From Bacteroidota bacterium (GTDB lineage Bacteria > Bacteroidota > Bacteroidia > Palsa-948), in assembly GCA_016213405.1 (NCBI GenBank), contig JACRAM010000125.1:1-64000 (forward strand): a DNA stretch of 64,000 bases. Direction: 5' to 3'. Positions 46,501-54,386 of the stretch are shown in pieces. Each line of letters starts with the position of its first letter. The stretch's first letter is position 1. Below the pieces are notes generated by a model. It was not told where the DNA came from. It saw only the letters and a list, made by a program, of their open reading frames with translations, and made no database searches. The position numbers and the translations under genes are program-made.

Positions 46501-47101
46501 GAAATACGGTGTCATCACCAAAAGCATTTTTTGCTTCGCGCCTTGCTTCATCAAAAGATTTTTCCAGATCTTCCGAATTGCGAACCACACGCATTCCTCT
46601 TCCTCCACCTCCGGCTGTTGCTTTCAGCATCAACGGAAATCCGATTCTATCCGCTTCCTCCAGAGCGACTTTTATATTCTTCAAATCCTTGTTACTGCTT
46701 TCAATGATGGGAATATTATTTGCCTGCGCAATTTTCTTGGCAGAAATTTTATCGCCCAGTGCGAGCATTACTTCAGGTTTGGGACCTATGAAAATAATTC
46801 CGTTCTCTGCACACTTGCGCGCGAATTCTGCATTCTCGGAGAGAAATCCGTAGCCGGGATGAATGGCATCTACTTGTTTTTCTTTGGCAAGATTTATTAT
46901 TTCGTCCATGTTCAGGTAGGGCTTGAGCGCTTCGTCATCTTTTCCGACCTGATAGGACTCATCGGCTTTGTAGCGGTGCTGGGAGTAGCGGTCTTCGTAG
47001 GTATGAATTCCGACCGTCTTCAAACCAAGTTCAAAGCAGGCGCGGAAAACCCGGATTGCGATTTCGCCACGGTTGGCGACCAATATTTTTTTGATTTTCA
47101 T
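43508..47101 (-). CDS. pyc: Pyruvate carboxylase with repeat-derived insertion
   Basis: 1197 residues, about 50 longer than usual. Biotin carboxylase: KILVANRGEIAIRVFRAC, ATAGGGGRGMRVV, FIEVNPRIQVEHTVTE. Carboxyltransferase: FRDAHQSLLATRMRT, EVWGGATFDV, HLHTHDTSS, GQYSNL. Biotin carrier: FVIEAMKMETTV. It converts pyruvate, CO2 and ATP to oxaloacetate for anaplerosis. Residues about 281-331 (from SAQTLPQRKG to LGGASW) come from a palindromic composite plus a single element, inserted just before the YFIEVNPRIQVEHT strand of the ATP-grasp fold without breaking the frame. Upstream lies a GATTACACAGATT-type repeat. Confidence 0.95.
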   Translation of the reverse strand: MKIKKILVANRGEIAIRVFRACFELGLKTVGIHTYEDRYSQHRYKADESYQVGKDDEALKPYLNMDEIINLAKEKQVDAIHPGYGFLSENAEFARKCAENGIIFIGPKPEVMLALGDKISAKKIAQANNIPIIESSNKDLKNIKVALEEADRIGFPLMLKATAGGGGRGMRVVRNSEDLEKSFDEARREAKNAFGDDTVFLEKFVENPKHIEVQIAADNFGHIVHLFERDCSVQRRYQKVVEVAPSFGLPQEVRQKLYNYALKICKAVNYNNVGTVEFLVSAQTLPQRKGDGEEAQPQPFPKGREKKNSENRKREKKVLPLGEDLGGASWSLYFIEVNPRIQVEHTVTEMVTGIDIVKTQIFVAGGYKLSDTQIKILSQDAIKTNGYAIQCRVTTEDPEQDFKPDYGTVITYRSPGGFGIRLDAGSVYQGATISPFFDSMLVKISAHSRTLDGACRRMHRALSEFRIRGVKTNIPFLENIVNHKDFHDGKATVSFIANHKELFIFQKRLDRATKVVKFLGDTIVNGNPDVKVVDKTKIFQKPNVPSYNHYDRFPEGTKDLLTKLGPEKFCEWLKKEKKIHYTDTTFRDAHQSLLATRMRTYDMLKVAESFAKNHPQVFSMEVWGGATFDVCLRFLYENPWRRLIDIRKAVPNILLQMLIRGSNAVGYTAYPDNLVEKFIEKSYEHGIDIFRVFDSLNWLKAMEPSISAIRKKTKSIAEVAMCYTGEILDTSRKKYNLKYYLKLAKEIENSGAHILAIKDMAGLLKPYSAYELISELKQKIKIPIHLHTHDTSSLQSAMYLKAIEAGVDVIDVALGGLSGLTSQPNFNSIVEMMKFHKRENKIDVDKLNQFSNYWEDVREYYYSFESGLKASTAEVFYHEMPGGQYSNLVQQASALGVGEKFEEIKKTYRDVNLLFGDIVKVTPSSKVVGDMTLFMISNGLTAKDVLEKGGTLSFPESVHGFFRGDLGQSPGGFPKQLQKLVLKDKKPYTNRPNAHLEPVDFEQEFEEFKKKFRESDLGRPIYITDFLSYKMYPKVFEDTFKKWTEFGFVSRIPTRNFFFGMNLNEETIIELTAGKSIIVKLLSIGPPNENGMRTVFFKVNGQTRNIEVQDRSLNIKKEENQKVENGNSKHIGAPLQGLLSKVFVKKGQTVKKNEPLFVIEAMKMETTVTAQTDVEVKNISLKEGVRVSADDLVVILN
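46116..46261. repeat. Composite plus single palindromic element in pyruvate carboxylase
   Basis: The composite 46116-46222 has outer ends GAAGCCCCACC and GGTTGGGCTTC (10 of 11 positions inverted) and hairpins CCTCCCC-CAA-GGGGAGG and CCCTTCCC-TTG-GGGAAGGG. A third unit, TTCC-TTT-GGGGAAGGG with lead TTTGGGCGC, follows at 46231-46260. Confidence 0.88.
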
Positions 47102-47107
47102 TTAAAC

Positions 47108-47142
47108 GATTACACAGATTATGAAAAATGATTACACCGATT
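47108..47142. repeat. GATTACACAGATT-type direct repeat
   Basis: GATTACACAGATT and GATTACACCGATT lie 8 bp apart just upstream of pyruvate carboxylase. The motif resembles the inverted repeats around the GxxExxY gene (GATTACAGTGATT). Confidence 0.6.
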
Positions 47143-47223
47143 TTTTTACCGCGCGAAAATAGATAGGAAACGAAACGGAAACAAGCAATTCAATTAACAA
47201 ACAATTAACGATGGGTGTTATTT

Positions 47224-47632
47224 GGGCGCGTCCCCAAGCGAAACGCAAGGGATCAGGCTATCCGCTACAATCTTTGGCTTTGTCATTCTGAGCAAAGCGA
47301 AGAATCTTCTCGCCAAAGGATTTTCGCTTCTATCCTTCGCGCAAACAGCCGTGTGAGGTGTGGGCATTTCGTTTTCCCTCCGATAAATCGGAGGACTATT
47401 AACATATCGCTCCTATGGAGCGAGGAAAAACTCCTTAGGAGTTTAATATTAATAGCCCCGACATTCATGTCGGGGTAAAATGATTCACCAAAAAATCTCC
47501 CCTCCTTTTGAAGGAGGGGAAGGGGTGGTAATTTTTTTGCGCGAAGGATTGAGCCAATTGTCTGAGCTCTTTTTGTGTTTCACAAAAAAGCGAGTGGCGA
47601 AAGCCTGACCTGAGTCTTCGAAGGACGCGCCC
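47224..47632. repeat. Mosaic palindromic element with GGGCGCGTCC terminal inverted repeats
   Basis: The gap 47102-47631 has no gene. GGGCGCGTCC (47224-47233) and GGACGCGCCC (47623-47632) are exact inverted ends. Just inside, GATCAGGCTATCCGCTAC (47251-47268) is roughly complementary to GAGTGGCGAAAGCCTGACC (47592-47610). The interior carries further dispersed palindromes: TCATTCTGAGCAAAGCGAAG (47283), CCTCCGATAAATCGGAGG (47377-47394), CGCTCCTATGGAGCG (47409-47423), ACTCCTTAGGAGT (47430-47442), CCCCGACATTCATGTCGGGG (47456-47475) and a family A unit (47497-47529). The right end supplies part of the recG stop codon. Confidence 0.75.
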
Positions 47633-50202
47633 TAACTAATCCTTCCCCAATACGGTTTTGCTTTTTTGATTCGGGTGAGTTCGGTAAGGATGGGCAGGTT
47701 TTCAGGGAGGGAGAGGTCGGGGTCAGCTAGTAAAAGTTTTTCTGCAATGTCGCGGGAGAAAGTGAGTATCTGCGAATCTTTTATCAGATCGGCTATGTGC
47801 AAATCGGTGATTCCGCTTTGCTGTGTGCCCGCCATGTCGCCCGGACCGCGGAGGTGCAAATCCACTTCGGCAATTTCAAAACCGTTGTTGGTGCGCACCA
47901 TCGTTTCCATACGCACTCGCGCTTCGGCAGAAAGTTTATAGCCCGTCATGAGAATGCAAAATGATTCTTCGGCACCGCGCCCTACTCTTCCACGCAGCTG
48001 GTGTAACTGTGAAAGACCGAAACGTTCAGAACTTTCAATCACCATCACACAGGCATTGGGAACATCTAAGCCCACTTCAATCACTGTGGTGGCAACAAGG
48101 ATATTTATTTTCCCTTCGGCAAATTCTTTCATGTTGTGGTCGCGTACATTATTTGGAAGTTGTCCGTGAACCATTGCAACACGAACAGGAGCCCCACCCC
48201 TGCCCTCCCCCAAGGGGAGGGAGATTAATTCCATTTTTATTTTCTCCAATACCGCTTCTGCATTACCAATCACCTCTTCATTTTTAAAACGAATAATTTT
48301 AAAACCTAAATTTTCTAATCGCATTGTTCGTTCTTTATCTGCTTGCACAATTTCTGGTCGAAGATGATACCCACCATCCACTTCTATAATCAGGAGTTTT
48401 GATAAGCAAACAAAATCAACAATGAATTCATCAATGATGTGCTGTCTTCTGAATTTGTATTCCTCAAGATTTTTCTTTCTCAAACATTGCCAAAGAACTT
48501 TTTCCGCTTCTGTTGTAGCCCCTTTTCTTTCTTCCTGAAGTTCTTTGAACAAATGGTACATGGAAGGTCTTGCGGTCTCGTAGAAAGGTTTTTCATCTCC
48601 ACTTCCTTGGGAAGGGGACGGGGGTAGGCTTCCGAACTCTTTTGTAATTCTTTCCCATCCTTCTCTAAGATTTTCATAATCCAAAACTTTTGATTCTTCT
48701 ATAATCGGATACACAACATAAACCTGTCCGCCTTTTGCAATCTGTTCTTTCATAAACTGAAAAACTTTCGGGCGGTGCACATCTATGCGATGAGCTGTTT
48801 TGATGGGTTTTCTGCCGGGAGGGAGTTCATCAATAGTAGAAATATCTAAATCTCCATAGAGAGTCATTGCTAATGTTCGGGGGATTGGGGTGGCGGTCAT
48901 TACTAATACATGAGGGGGTGCCCATGCCCCCTCCCTACCTCCCCCATTGGGGGAGGAAGAACTTTTTTTCCACAGACGGGAGCGATGAGCAACTCCGAAT
49001 TTATGTTGCTCGTCAATTACGGCAAGCCCTAGATTTTTAAATTGAACCACTTCTTCTACAAGCGCATGTGTGCCGATGAGAATATTAAGTTCTCCACTTT
49101 GCAATTGTTCATGAATTATTGTTCTTTCTTTCTTTTTTGTTGAGCCGGTTAGCAAAGCAATTTTCACATTCGTATTCTGCAATAATCGTTCAAGATTTTT
49201 ATGATGTTGCATGGAAAGAATTTCTGTTGGAGCCATCACGCAGGCCTGAAATCCGTTATCAATCGCAATGAGCATGCTCATCAGCGCGACAATTGTTTTT
49301 CCACTTCCCACATCACCCTGCAAAAGGCGGTTCATCTGCTTGCCAGTTGCCATATCAGTGCGAATTTCTTTGATGACTCGCTTTTGTGCGTTCGTTAATT
49401 CAAACGGGAGATGGTTCCTGAAAAAATCATTGAAGTGATTTCCAACAGAAGAAAAATTAAATCCTGAATATGTTTTCTTGCGAATTGCTTTCATCTGCAA
49501 AAGACGGAGTTGGATGAAAAACAATTCGTCAAACTTCAGCCGAAACTCAGCACGCTTCAGAATTTCTGGATTTTGCGGAAGATGAATGTTCTTGATTGCT
49601 TCTTCACGGGAAATGAATTTATTTTTTTCAATCAGCGAAGCAGAAAGAATTTCAGGAATATTATTATTGATCTTAGGAACAAGTGCGCGCTGAAGTTTCC
49701 ATATTCCATTGCTGTCAAGCCACTTTCGTTTCATCTTTTCAGATGTATGATACACTGCCTGCAATTTGCTCATGAACTTTATATTCTCTTCGGAGGCTTC
49801 TTCCATTTCAGGGTGGGAAATACTGAAGGTGTTTTGAAATCGCGCGGGCTTTCCGAATACAATGAATTCAGCCCCTGGTTTTAGTTTGGGCGCAATCCAT
49901 TTTATTCCCTGAAACCAGACCAGTTCAATAACCCCTGTGTCATCAGCTAACTTTGCGACCAATCTTTTCTTTCCTGTGGAAATAACTTCTGCGCTTTTTA
50001 TTTTTCCGTGCAACTGAACAAACGGTAAATCAGTATTCAGTTCTTTTACTTTATAAAATTTTGTGCGATCTACATAGCGGAAAGGAAAATGATGAAGCAA
50101 ATCACCAAATGTCTGAATGTTCAATTCGGCTTTCAGTAATTTTTCGCGTTCAGGACCAACGCCTTTAAGAAATTTTATCGGAGTATTGAGAAAAGATTCC
50201 AA
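47632..50202 (-). CDS. recG: ATP-dependent DNA helicase RecG with in-frame DUF559 nuclease insertion
   Basis: 856 residues (usual length about 700). N-terminal wedge domain, then helicase motifs QGDVGSGKTIVALMSML (I), VMAPTEILS (Ia), VIDEQHKFGV (II, DEQH), VLVMTATPIPRTLAMTLYGD (III), VATTVIEVGLDVPNA (V) and QLRGRVGRG (VI). RecG remodels stalled forks and Holliday junctions. Two in-frame insertions: residues about 414-428 (SSSSPNGGGREGAWA, one palindromic element) and about 525-672, a DUF559 endonuclease domain enclosed by two facing palindromic elements, between motifs III and V. The frame is open throughout. Whether the helicase still works is unknown. Confidence 0.92.
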   Translation of the reverse strand: MESFLNTPIKFLKGVGPEREKLLKAELNIQTFGDLLHHFPFRYVDRTKFYKVKELNTDLPFVQLHGKIKSAEVISTGKKRLVAKLADDTGVIELVWFQGIKWIAPKLKPGAEFIVFGKPARFQNTFSISHPEMEEASEENIKFMSKLQAVYHTSEKMKRKWLDSNGIWKLQRALVPKINNNIPEILSASLIEKNKFISREEAIKNIHLPQNPEILKRAEFRLKFDELFFIQLRLLQMKAIRKKTYSGFNFSSVGNHFNDFFRNHLPFELTNAQKRVIKEIRTDMATGKQMNRLLQGDVGSGKTIVALMSMLIAIDNGFQACVMAPTEILSMQHHKNLERLLQNTNVKIALLTGSTKKKERTIIHEQLQSGELNILIGTHALVEEVVQFKNLGLAVIDEQHKFGVAHRSRLWKKSSSSPNGGGREGAWAPPHVLVMTATPIPRTLAMTLYGDLDISTIDELPPGRKPIKTAHRIDVHRPKVFQFMKEQIAKGGQVYVVYPIIEESKVLDYENLREGWERITKEFGSLPPSPSQGSGDEKPFYETARPSMYHLFKELQEERKGATTEAEKVLWQCLRKKNLEEYKFRRQHIIDEFIVDFVCLSKLLIIEVDGGYHLRPEIVQADKERTMRLENLGFKIIRFKNEEVIGNAEAVLEKIKMELISLPLGEGRGGAPVRVAMVHGQLPNNVRDHNMKEFAEGKINILVATTVIEVGLDVPNACVMVIESSERFGLSQLHQLRGRVGRGAEESFCILMTGYKLSAEARVRMETMVRTNNGFEIAEVDLHLRGPGDMAGTQQSGITDLHIADLIKDSQILTFSRDIAEKLLLADPDLSLPENLPILTELTRIKKAKPYWGRIS
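48187..48630. mobile_element. Composite palindromic element carrying DUF559, inserted in recG
   Basis: The left unit is forward, GCCCCACCCCTGCCC with hairpin CCCTCCCC-CAA-GGGGAGGG (48191-48222). The right unit is reverse, CTTCC-TTG-GGAAGGGG with lead ACGGGGGTAGGCTTC (about 48602-48632). The facing layout matches the 95-bp and 107-bp non-coding composites in the serine hydrolase and pyruvate carboxylase genes. The inside encodes the nuclease domain on the minus strand in the recG frame. Confidence 0.8.
48223..48561 (-). other. DUF559 (Vsr-like) endonuclease domain inside recG
   Basis: Residues 548-660 of the RecG fusion, starting at an in-frame ATG (48561) that could serve as an internal start. 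Domain features are ATTEAEKVLWQCLRKKNL, YKFRRQHIIDEFIVDFVCL, LLIIEVDGGYH and LENLGFKIIRFKNEEVIGNAEAVLEKI. The DF Asp, the IEVDG Glu/Asp and the His expected for the Vsr/PD-(D/E)XK-like fold are all present, so the nuclease looks intact. DUF559 proteins are usually free-standing and about 110-130 residues long. Confidence 0.85.
48919..48963. repeat. Single family A palindromic element in recG
   Basis: Lead GCCCATGCCCCCTCCCTA followed by the hairpin CCTCCCCC-ATT-GGGGGAGG. It encodes about 15 extra residues just before helicase motif III (HVLVMTATPIPRTL). Confidence 0.82.
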
Positions 50203-50208
50203 CTCAAA

Positions 50209-50430
50209 TCAGATTGCCTTGCTATCAGAAGGGAGAAGAGTTTTAAGTTTATCGTAACTCACATTCACAAGTAAGTCATCTCCGTGAAACATAGTTATCG
50301 AAGTTCCTTTCCCTTTTCTCGAAATCGAACGGATGTTTTCCTGGTGGATAAAATATTTTCCAAGCTTCCACCAAACAGGAGTTTTAGTGCTTTTCAGAGA
50401 CGCATCAAGTACGATGATTTTCTTAGACAT
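50209..50430 (-). CDS. Small protein, LytTR-like beta domain suspected
   Basis: 73 residues, starting ATG 50430, ending 6 bp upstream of the recG start. Sequence such as YFIHQENIRSISRKGKGTSITMFHGDDLLVNVSYDKLKTLLP resembles the small beta-rich LytTR DNA-binding layout (dI-xI-ggx-sxixxxdgxxlxvxxsxxxL), but the match is too short for confidence. Probably cotranscribed with recG. Function unknown. Confidence 0.6.
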   Translation of the reverse strand: MSKKIIVLDASLKSTKTPVWWKLGKYFIHQENIRSISRKGKGTSITMFHGDDLLVNVSYDKLKTLLPSDSKAI

Positions 50431-50471
50431 GATTAAATCAAATTTGAACGAGCGAAATTACATAATTCCTA

Positions 50472-50479
50472 TATCTTTG
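50472..50479 (+). promoter_or_regulatory. Bacteroidota -7 promoter box TATCTTTG for rfaE2
   Basis: An exact TAnnTTTG match 8 bp upstream of ATG 50488, implying a very short leader or a nearly leaderless transcript. Confidence 0.5.
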
Positions 50480-50487
50480 AAACTCTT

Positions 50488-50982
50488 ATGACCAACTTAG
50501 AAATAATTCAAAAGAAAATTGTTCCGCTGGAACAGCTCAGGCGCAATGTAGCCGTGTGGAAAATGAAGGATTTGAAAATCGTTTTTACCAACGGTTGTTT
50601 TGATTTGCTTCACCACGGACACATTGATTATCTCAGCAAAGCAGCAGATCTTGGCGATGTACTTGTCATAGGAGTTAATTCGGATTCTTCTGTAAAAAAA
50701 TTGCATAAAGGTGCAAATCGTCCGATACAAAATGAAAACGACCGAGCGCTTATTCTTTCCGCGTTTCAGTTTGTTGAAGCCATCACAATTTTTGAAGAAG
50801 AAACTCCCCTTGAACTCATAAAAATTATTCAGCCGGATGTTTTGGTGAAAGGCGGTGACTGGAAAGAAAATGAAATAGTTGGTGCTGACATGGTTAAAGC
50901 AAAAGGCGGAACGATTGCTGTCATTCCGTTTGTGGAAGGATACTCAACCACGAATATTGAGAATAAGATTAAGTCTTCATAA
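50488..50982 (+). CDS. rfaE2: D-glycero-beta-D-manno-heptose 1-phosphate adenylyltransferase
   Basis: 164 residues. Nucleotidyltransferase signature FTNGCFDLLHHGHIDYLSKAADLGDVLVIGVNSDSSV (HxGH as HHGH), PIQNENDRALILSAFQFVE, TPLELIKIIQPDVLVKGGDW and IVGADMVKAKGG. This corresponds to the HldE C-terminal domain as a separate protein. It makes ADP-heptose precursor for lipopolysaccharide core. Followed after 14 bp by a membrane glycosyltransferase-like gene. Confidence 0.92.
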   Translation: MTNLEIIQKKIVPLEQLRRNVAVWKMKDLKIVFTNGCFDLLHHGHIDYLSKAADLGDVLVIGVNSDSSVKKLHKGANRPIQNENDRALILSAFQFVEAITIFEEETPLELIKIIQPDVLVKGGDWKENEIVGADMVKAKGGTIAVIPFVEGYSTTNIENKIKSS

Positions 50983-50996
50983 TATTTTCTCAGCAA

Positions 50997-52517
50997 ATGA
51001 TTGAGCGAATGAAAATTCTCTGGGAAGAAAAACCTCTCAGATTAATTTTATTTTCTGCTGTTTTTTTTCGATTGCTTGCCGTAATTTTCTCCAAAGGCTA
51101 TGGCATGCACGATGACCATTTTCTTGTAATTGAATCCGCTCAATCATGGGTAGATAATTTTGATTACAACAATTGGCTTCCCTCTTCTTCCTCTTCCCCG
51201 CAACCAAGCGGGCATAGCTGGTTTTACTGCGGGCTTCATTATTTTCTTTTCAAAGGTTTGCAGGTAATCGGCATTTATGACCCGCAGATAAAAATGTATA
51301 TCGTGCGGTTGCTGCATGCTTTGCTTTCATTAATCACTGTTATTCTAGGCTATAGAATTGCCCAGTTAGTTTCTGATAAACATTCAGCCCGCATGGCTGG
51401 AATCCTTCTTGCTGTTTACTGGTTTTTCCCAAATGCAAGTGTGAGAAATTTAGTAGAAGTAGCATGCATTCCTTTCCTGATGATTTCAACCTGGATGTTA
51501 GTGAGACCATCTCGGATGAATTTTTTTCTACATTTTTTTCTCGCAGGAATAATTGCAGGCATTGCCTTTTCCATTCGTTTTCAATCCATTCTTTTCGTAG
51601 GAGGATTAGGACTCGCTCTGTTGTTTCAGAAAAAATGGAAAGAAACCGTTTTCTTTGGAATCGGGGCATTGATCTGCATGGCTTCTTTGCAGGGAATTAT
51701 TGACGAAGTAATCTGGGGACATCCATTCATGGAGTTTAAAGAATATGTGCGATATAATATTGAGAATGCAGAAACTTATTTTGTACAGCAATGGTATATG
51801 TACTTCGGGCTTTTGCTGGGGCTATTAATTCCTCCTATCAGCCTGTTTCTTCTTTTTGGATTTTTCAGAAGCTGGAAAAAACATCTCCTGCTTTTTCTTC
51901 CCGGTTTTATTTTTCTTGCTTTTCATTGTTACTTTCCGAATAAGCAGGAGCGGTTTATTTTACCTATCATTCCCTTTGTAATTATTCTCGGAGTAATAGG
52001 ATGGAATGATTTTGTTAAAAAATCTGAGTTCTGGAATAACCGAAAAAAACTTCTTCGCGCCTGCTGGATTTTTTTCTTGACGCTGAACCTTTTGCCTTTG
52101 CTCGTAGTGTCCGTTGCCTATTCAAAAAAAAGCCGTGTAGAAGCCATGGTTTATTTGTCAACGAAAAAAGATTTTAATCGTCTTCTGGTGGAAGAAAGTT
52201 TTCGCGATGAGTTTACCATGCCTCCGTTTTTCTATCTTCGAAAATGGTACCGCGATGGCTATGTGCAGGGGGTTACGAGTGTTTACACAATTGATTCCCT
52301 CTGCGCGTGCATTCAAAAAAATTCCTCCATGCGTCCCAACTATGTAATTTTCTTTGACGAGGAAAATTTAGATAACCGTATAAAGAAGTTCAAAACATGT
52401 TTCCCGAATATAAAATATGAAACTACTGCTGAATCGGGATTCCTTGATAAATTACTATTTTGGCTCAACCCTATAAACCGGAATTATGATGCGTACATTT
52501 ACAAAATAGAGAAATAG
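50997..52517 (+). CDS. Polytopic membrane protein, GT-C (ArnT/PMT-like) glycosyltransferase candidate
   Basis: 506 residues with about 11-12 membrane helices and a soluble C-terminal part. An early acidic motif in the first periplasmic loop (GYGMHDDHFLVIE) is typical for GT-C enzymes that use polyprenyl-linked sugars. HCYFPNKQERFILPIIPFVIIL resembles the PIG-M/ALG12-like (GT22) HKERFxLPxxP pattern. Next to rfaE2, so a role in lipopolysaccharide or glycoprotein sugar transfer is plausible. Confidence 0.72.
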   Translation: MIERMKILWEEKPLRLILFSAVFFRLLAVIFSKGYGMHDDHFLVIESAQSWVDNFDYNNWLPSSSSSPQPSGHSWFYCGLHYFLFKGLQVIGIYDPQIKMYIVRLLHALLSLITVILGYRIAQLVSDKHSARMAGILLAVYWFFPNASVRNLVEVACIPFLMISTWMLVRPSRMNFFLHFFLAGIIAGIAFSIRFQSILFVGGLGLALLFQKKWKETVFFGIGALICMASLQGIIDEVIWGHPFMEFKEYVRYNIENAETYFVQQWYMYFGLLLGLLIPPISLFLLFGFFRSWKKHLLLFLPGFIFLAFHCYFPNKQERFILPIIPFVIILGVIGWNDFVKKSEFWNNRKKLLRACWIFFLTLNLLPLLVVSVAYSKKSRVEAMVYLSTKKDFNRLLVEESFRDEFTMPPFFYLRKWYRDGYVQGVTSVYTIDSLCACIQKNSSMRPNYVIFFDEENLDNRIKKFKTCFPNIKYETTAESGFLDKLLFWLNPINRNYDAYIYKIEK

Positions 52518-52521
52518 GATC

Positions 52522-53892
52522 ATGAGCAAAATCAAAACATCTTTCTTCTGTCAGAATTGCGGAGCGCAATCCGGAAAATGGATTGGCAAATGTCCTTCTT
52601 GTAATGAGTGGAACACCTATGTGGAAGAAGTCATTCAGAAAAGTGGTGACGAAAAGAAAAAAGGAATCGGAAGCAGCAATCAACGCGCAACAAAACCTCT
52701 GCGCATTTCTGAAATCGAACAAAGCGGAGAAATCAGGATCGCTCTTCCCGATAAAGAATTGAACAGAGTGTTGGGCGGAGGAGTTGTTCCTGGCTCGGTG
52801 GTTTTATTCGGAGGTGAACCGGGAATAGGAAAATCAACATTGATGTTGCAGATTGCTTTGCAACAGAAAAAAATCAAAACACTTTACATTTCAGGAGAAG
52901 AAAGTGAACAGCAAATAAGAATGCGTGCGGACAGAATGGGAGGAAAAAATGAGGACTGTTATATTCTTTCCGAAACGAGCATGCAGAATATTTTCAAGCA
53001 GATTGAAATGCTGGAGCCAAATCTGGTGATTGTTGATTCCATACAAACCATGTATAGCTCGCATATTGATTCTTCGCCAGGAAGCATTTCTCAGGTGAGA
53101 GAATGCACGGCAGAACTTTTGCGCTATGCGAAAGAAAGTTCTACGCCTGTGTTTCTTATAGGGCACATCACCAAAGACGGAATGCTCGCAGGTCCAAAAG
53201 TTTTAGAACACATGGTGGATACAGTTTTGCAGTTTGAAGGCGACCGGCACCATATATATAGGTTGCTCCGCACATTGAAAAATCGTTTCGGCTCCACGAA
53301 TGAATTAGGAATTTACGAGATGACAGGAATTGGTTTGCGCGAAGTGAGCAACCCATCTGAAATTCTCATCACCGCACGCGAAGAACCCGTGAGTGGAGTT
53401 GCAATCGCTACAACAATGGAAGGAATCCGACCGATGCTCATAGAAATTCAAACGCTCGTTAGTTCTGCAGTATACGGAACTCCGCAACGAACCGCAACAG
53501 GTTTCGATACAAAAAGATTATCCATGCTTCTTGCCGTATTGGAAAAAAGATGCGGTTTCAAACTCGGATTGAAAGATGTTTTTCTGAATGTGGCGGGCGG
53601 AATAAAAGTAGAAGACCCGGCTATTGACCTTGCCGTGATTTGTGCGGTACTTTCCTCCAGCGAAGATATTCCCATCTCACAAAAGTTTTGTTTCTGTGCG
53701 GAAGTCGGATTGAGCGGAGAGATTCGTCCTGTCAGCAGAATAGAAAGCCGTATTTCAGAAGCGGAAAAACTCGGCTTTTCAACTATTTTTATTTCCAAAT
53801 ACAACCTGAAAGGGTTGAATCAAAAAAGTTTTGGAATAAAAATCACTTCTGTCGGAAAAGTGGAAGATGTGTTTCGGTTACTGTTCGGCTAA
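52522..53892 (+). CDS. radA: DNA repair protein RadA
   Basis: 456 residues. N-terminal zinc finger CQNCGAQSGKWIGKCPSCNEW, Walker A GGEPGIGKSTLMLQIA, Walker B LVIVDSIQTMYS, the RadA-specific KNRFGSTNELGIYEM and a Lon-like C-terminal domain (DVFLNVAGGIKVEDPAIDLAV, SGEIRPVSRIESRISEAEKLGF). It promotes branch migration in recombination. It starts 4 bp after the preceding gene and is convergent with the 53895 gene. Confidence 0.95.
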   Translation: MSKIKTSFFCQNCGAQSGKWIGKCPSCNEWNTYVEEVIQKSGDEKKKGIGSSNQRATKPLRISEIEQSGEIRIALPDKELNRVLGGGVVPGSVVLFGGEPGIGKSTLMLQIALQQKKIKTLYISGEESEQQIRMRADRMGGKNEDCYILSETSMQNIFKQIEMLEPNLVIVDSIQTMYSSHIDSSPGSISQVRECTAELLRYAKESSTPVFLIGHITKDGMLAGPKVLEHMVDTVLQFEGDRHHIYRLLRTLKNRFGSTNELGIYEMTGIGLREVSNPSEILITAREEPVSGVAIATTMEGIRPMLIEIQTLVSSAVYGTPQRTATGFDTKRLSMLLAVLEKRCGFKLGLKDVFLNVAGGIKVEDPAIDLAVICAVLSSSEDIPISQKFCFCAEVGLSGEIRPVSRIESRISEAEKLGFSTIFISKYNLKGLNQKSFGIKITSVGKVEDVFRLLFG

Positions 53893-53894
53893 TT

Positions 53895-54278
53895 TCACGG
53901 AGGCAATTCCATATTTCCTATCAATCGTTTCACATCATTAATGTTAATGTAATGTGCCGGAATGATATTCGTGTGCAGGCGGGGATTGCGGAAAATTTTA
54001 TCAAGCCAGGGCAATGTAATTCCTCCGCGGGAAAGGCAGGTCAGTCCTCTCTTCGGATGCATCAGAATGGTGATGACGCGTTTGTTGAGAGCATCCACAA
54101 GCATGGTGACTTTCCCGTCAGCCGAAGTAAGCAAAAAATCATCTGCGGTAAAAATCATTATCTCATTCTTCCTGCCTGAATACTTCCACCACCATTTGCG
54201 TGCGAGCAACTTGGAACAGTCAATCATATATTGCAGATTAATGACCCGTGTGCTTTTATTTTTCTTGCTCTCCCTCAT
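53895..54278 (-). CDS. Hypothetical protein
   Basis: 127 residues, no signal peptide or membrane segment. The N-terminus is basic (RESKKNKSTRVINLQYMIDCSKLLARKWWWKYSGRKNE). The rest includes FTADDFLLTSADGKVTMLVDALNKRVITILMHPKRGL and IPAHYININDVKRLIGNM, the latter resembling LytTR-like endings. I do not recognise a family. It ends 2 bp from the radA stop, transcribed towards it. Confidence 0.6.
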   Translation of the reverse strand: MRESKKNKSTRVINLQYMIDCSKLLARKWWWKYSGRKNEIMIFTADDFLLTSADGKVTMLVDALNKRVITILMHPKRGLTCLSRGGITLPWLDKIFRNPRLHTNIIPAHYININDVKRLIGNMELPP

Positions 54279-54386
54279 TTAAAATAGTTTCAAAAGCAAT
54301 TACCATGCTAAAACGAGAACCAAGTATAAAATATTTGATTTCATTACGAGAAATTAGACGAGTGCTCTGTTTTCAGCAGACGAATT

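Noticed and set aside
47215-47478. Plus-strand open frame containing CHSEQSEES
   Set aside because: It is made of known dispersed repeat DNA (TCATTCTGAGCAAAGCGAAG) and palindromes, with no coding signal.
48223-48561. DUF559 region as an intein in RecG
   Set aside because: No Hint-type splicing motifs (N-terminal Cys/Ser block A, C-terminal HN) are visible at the borders; the borders are palindromic repeats instead.
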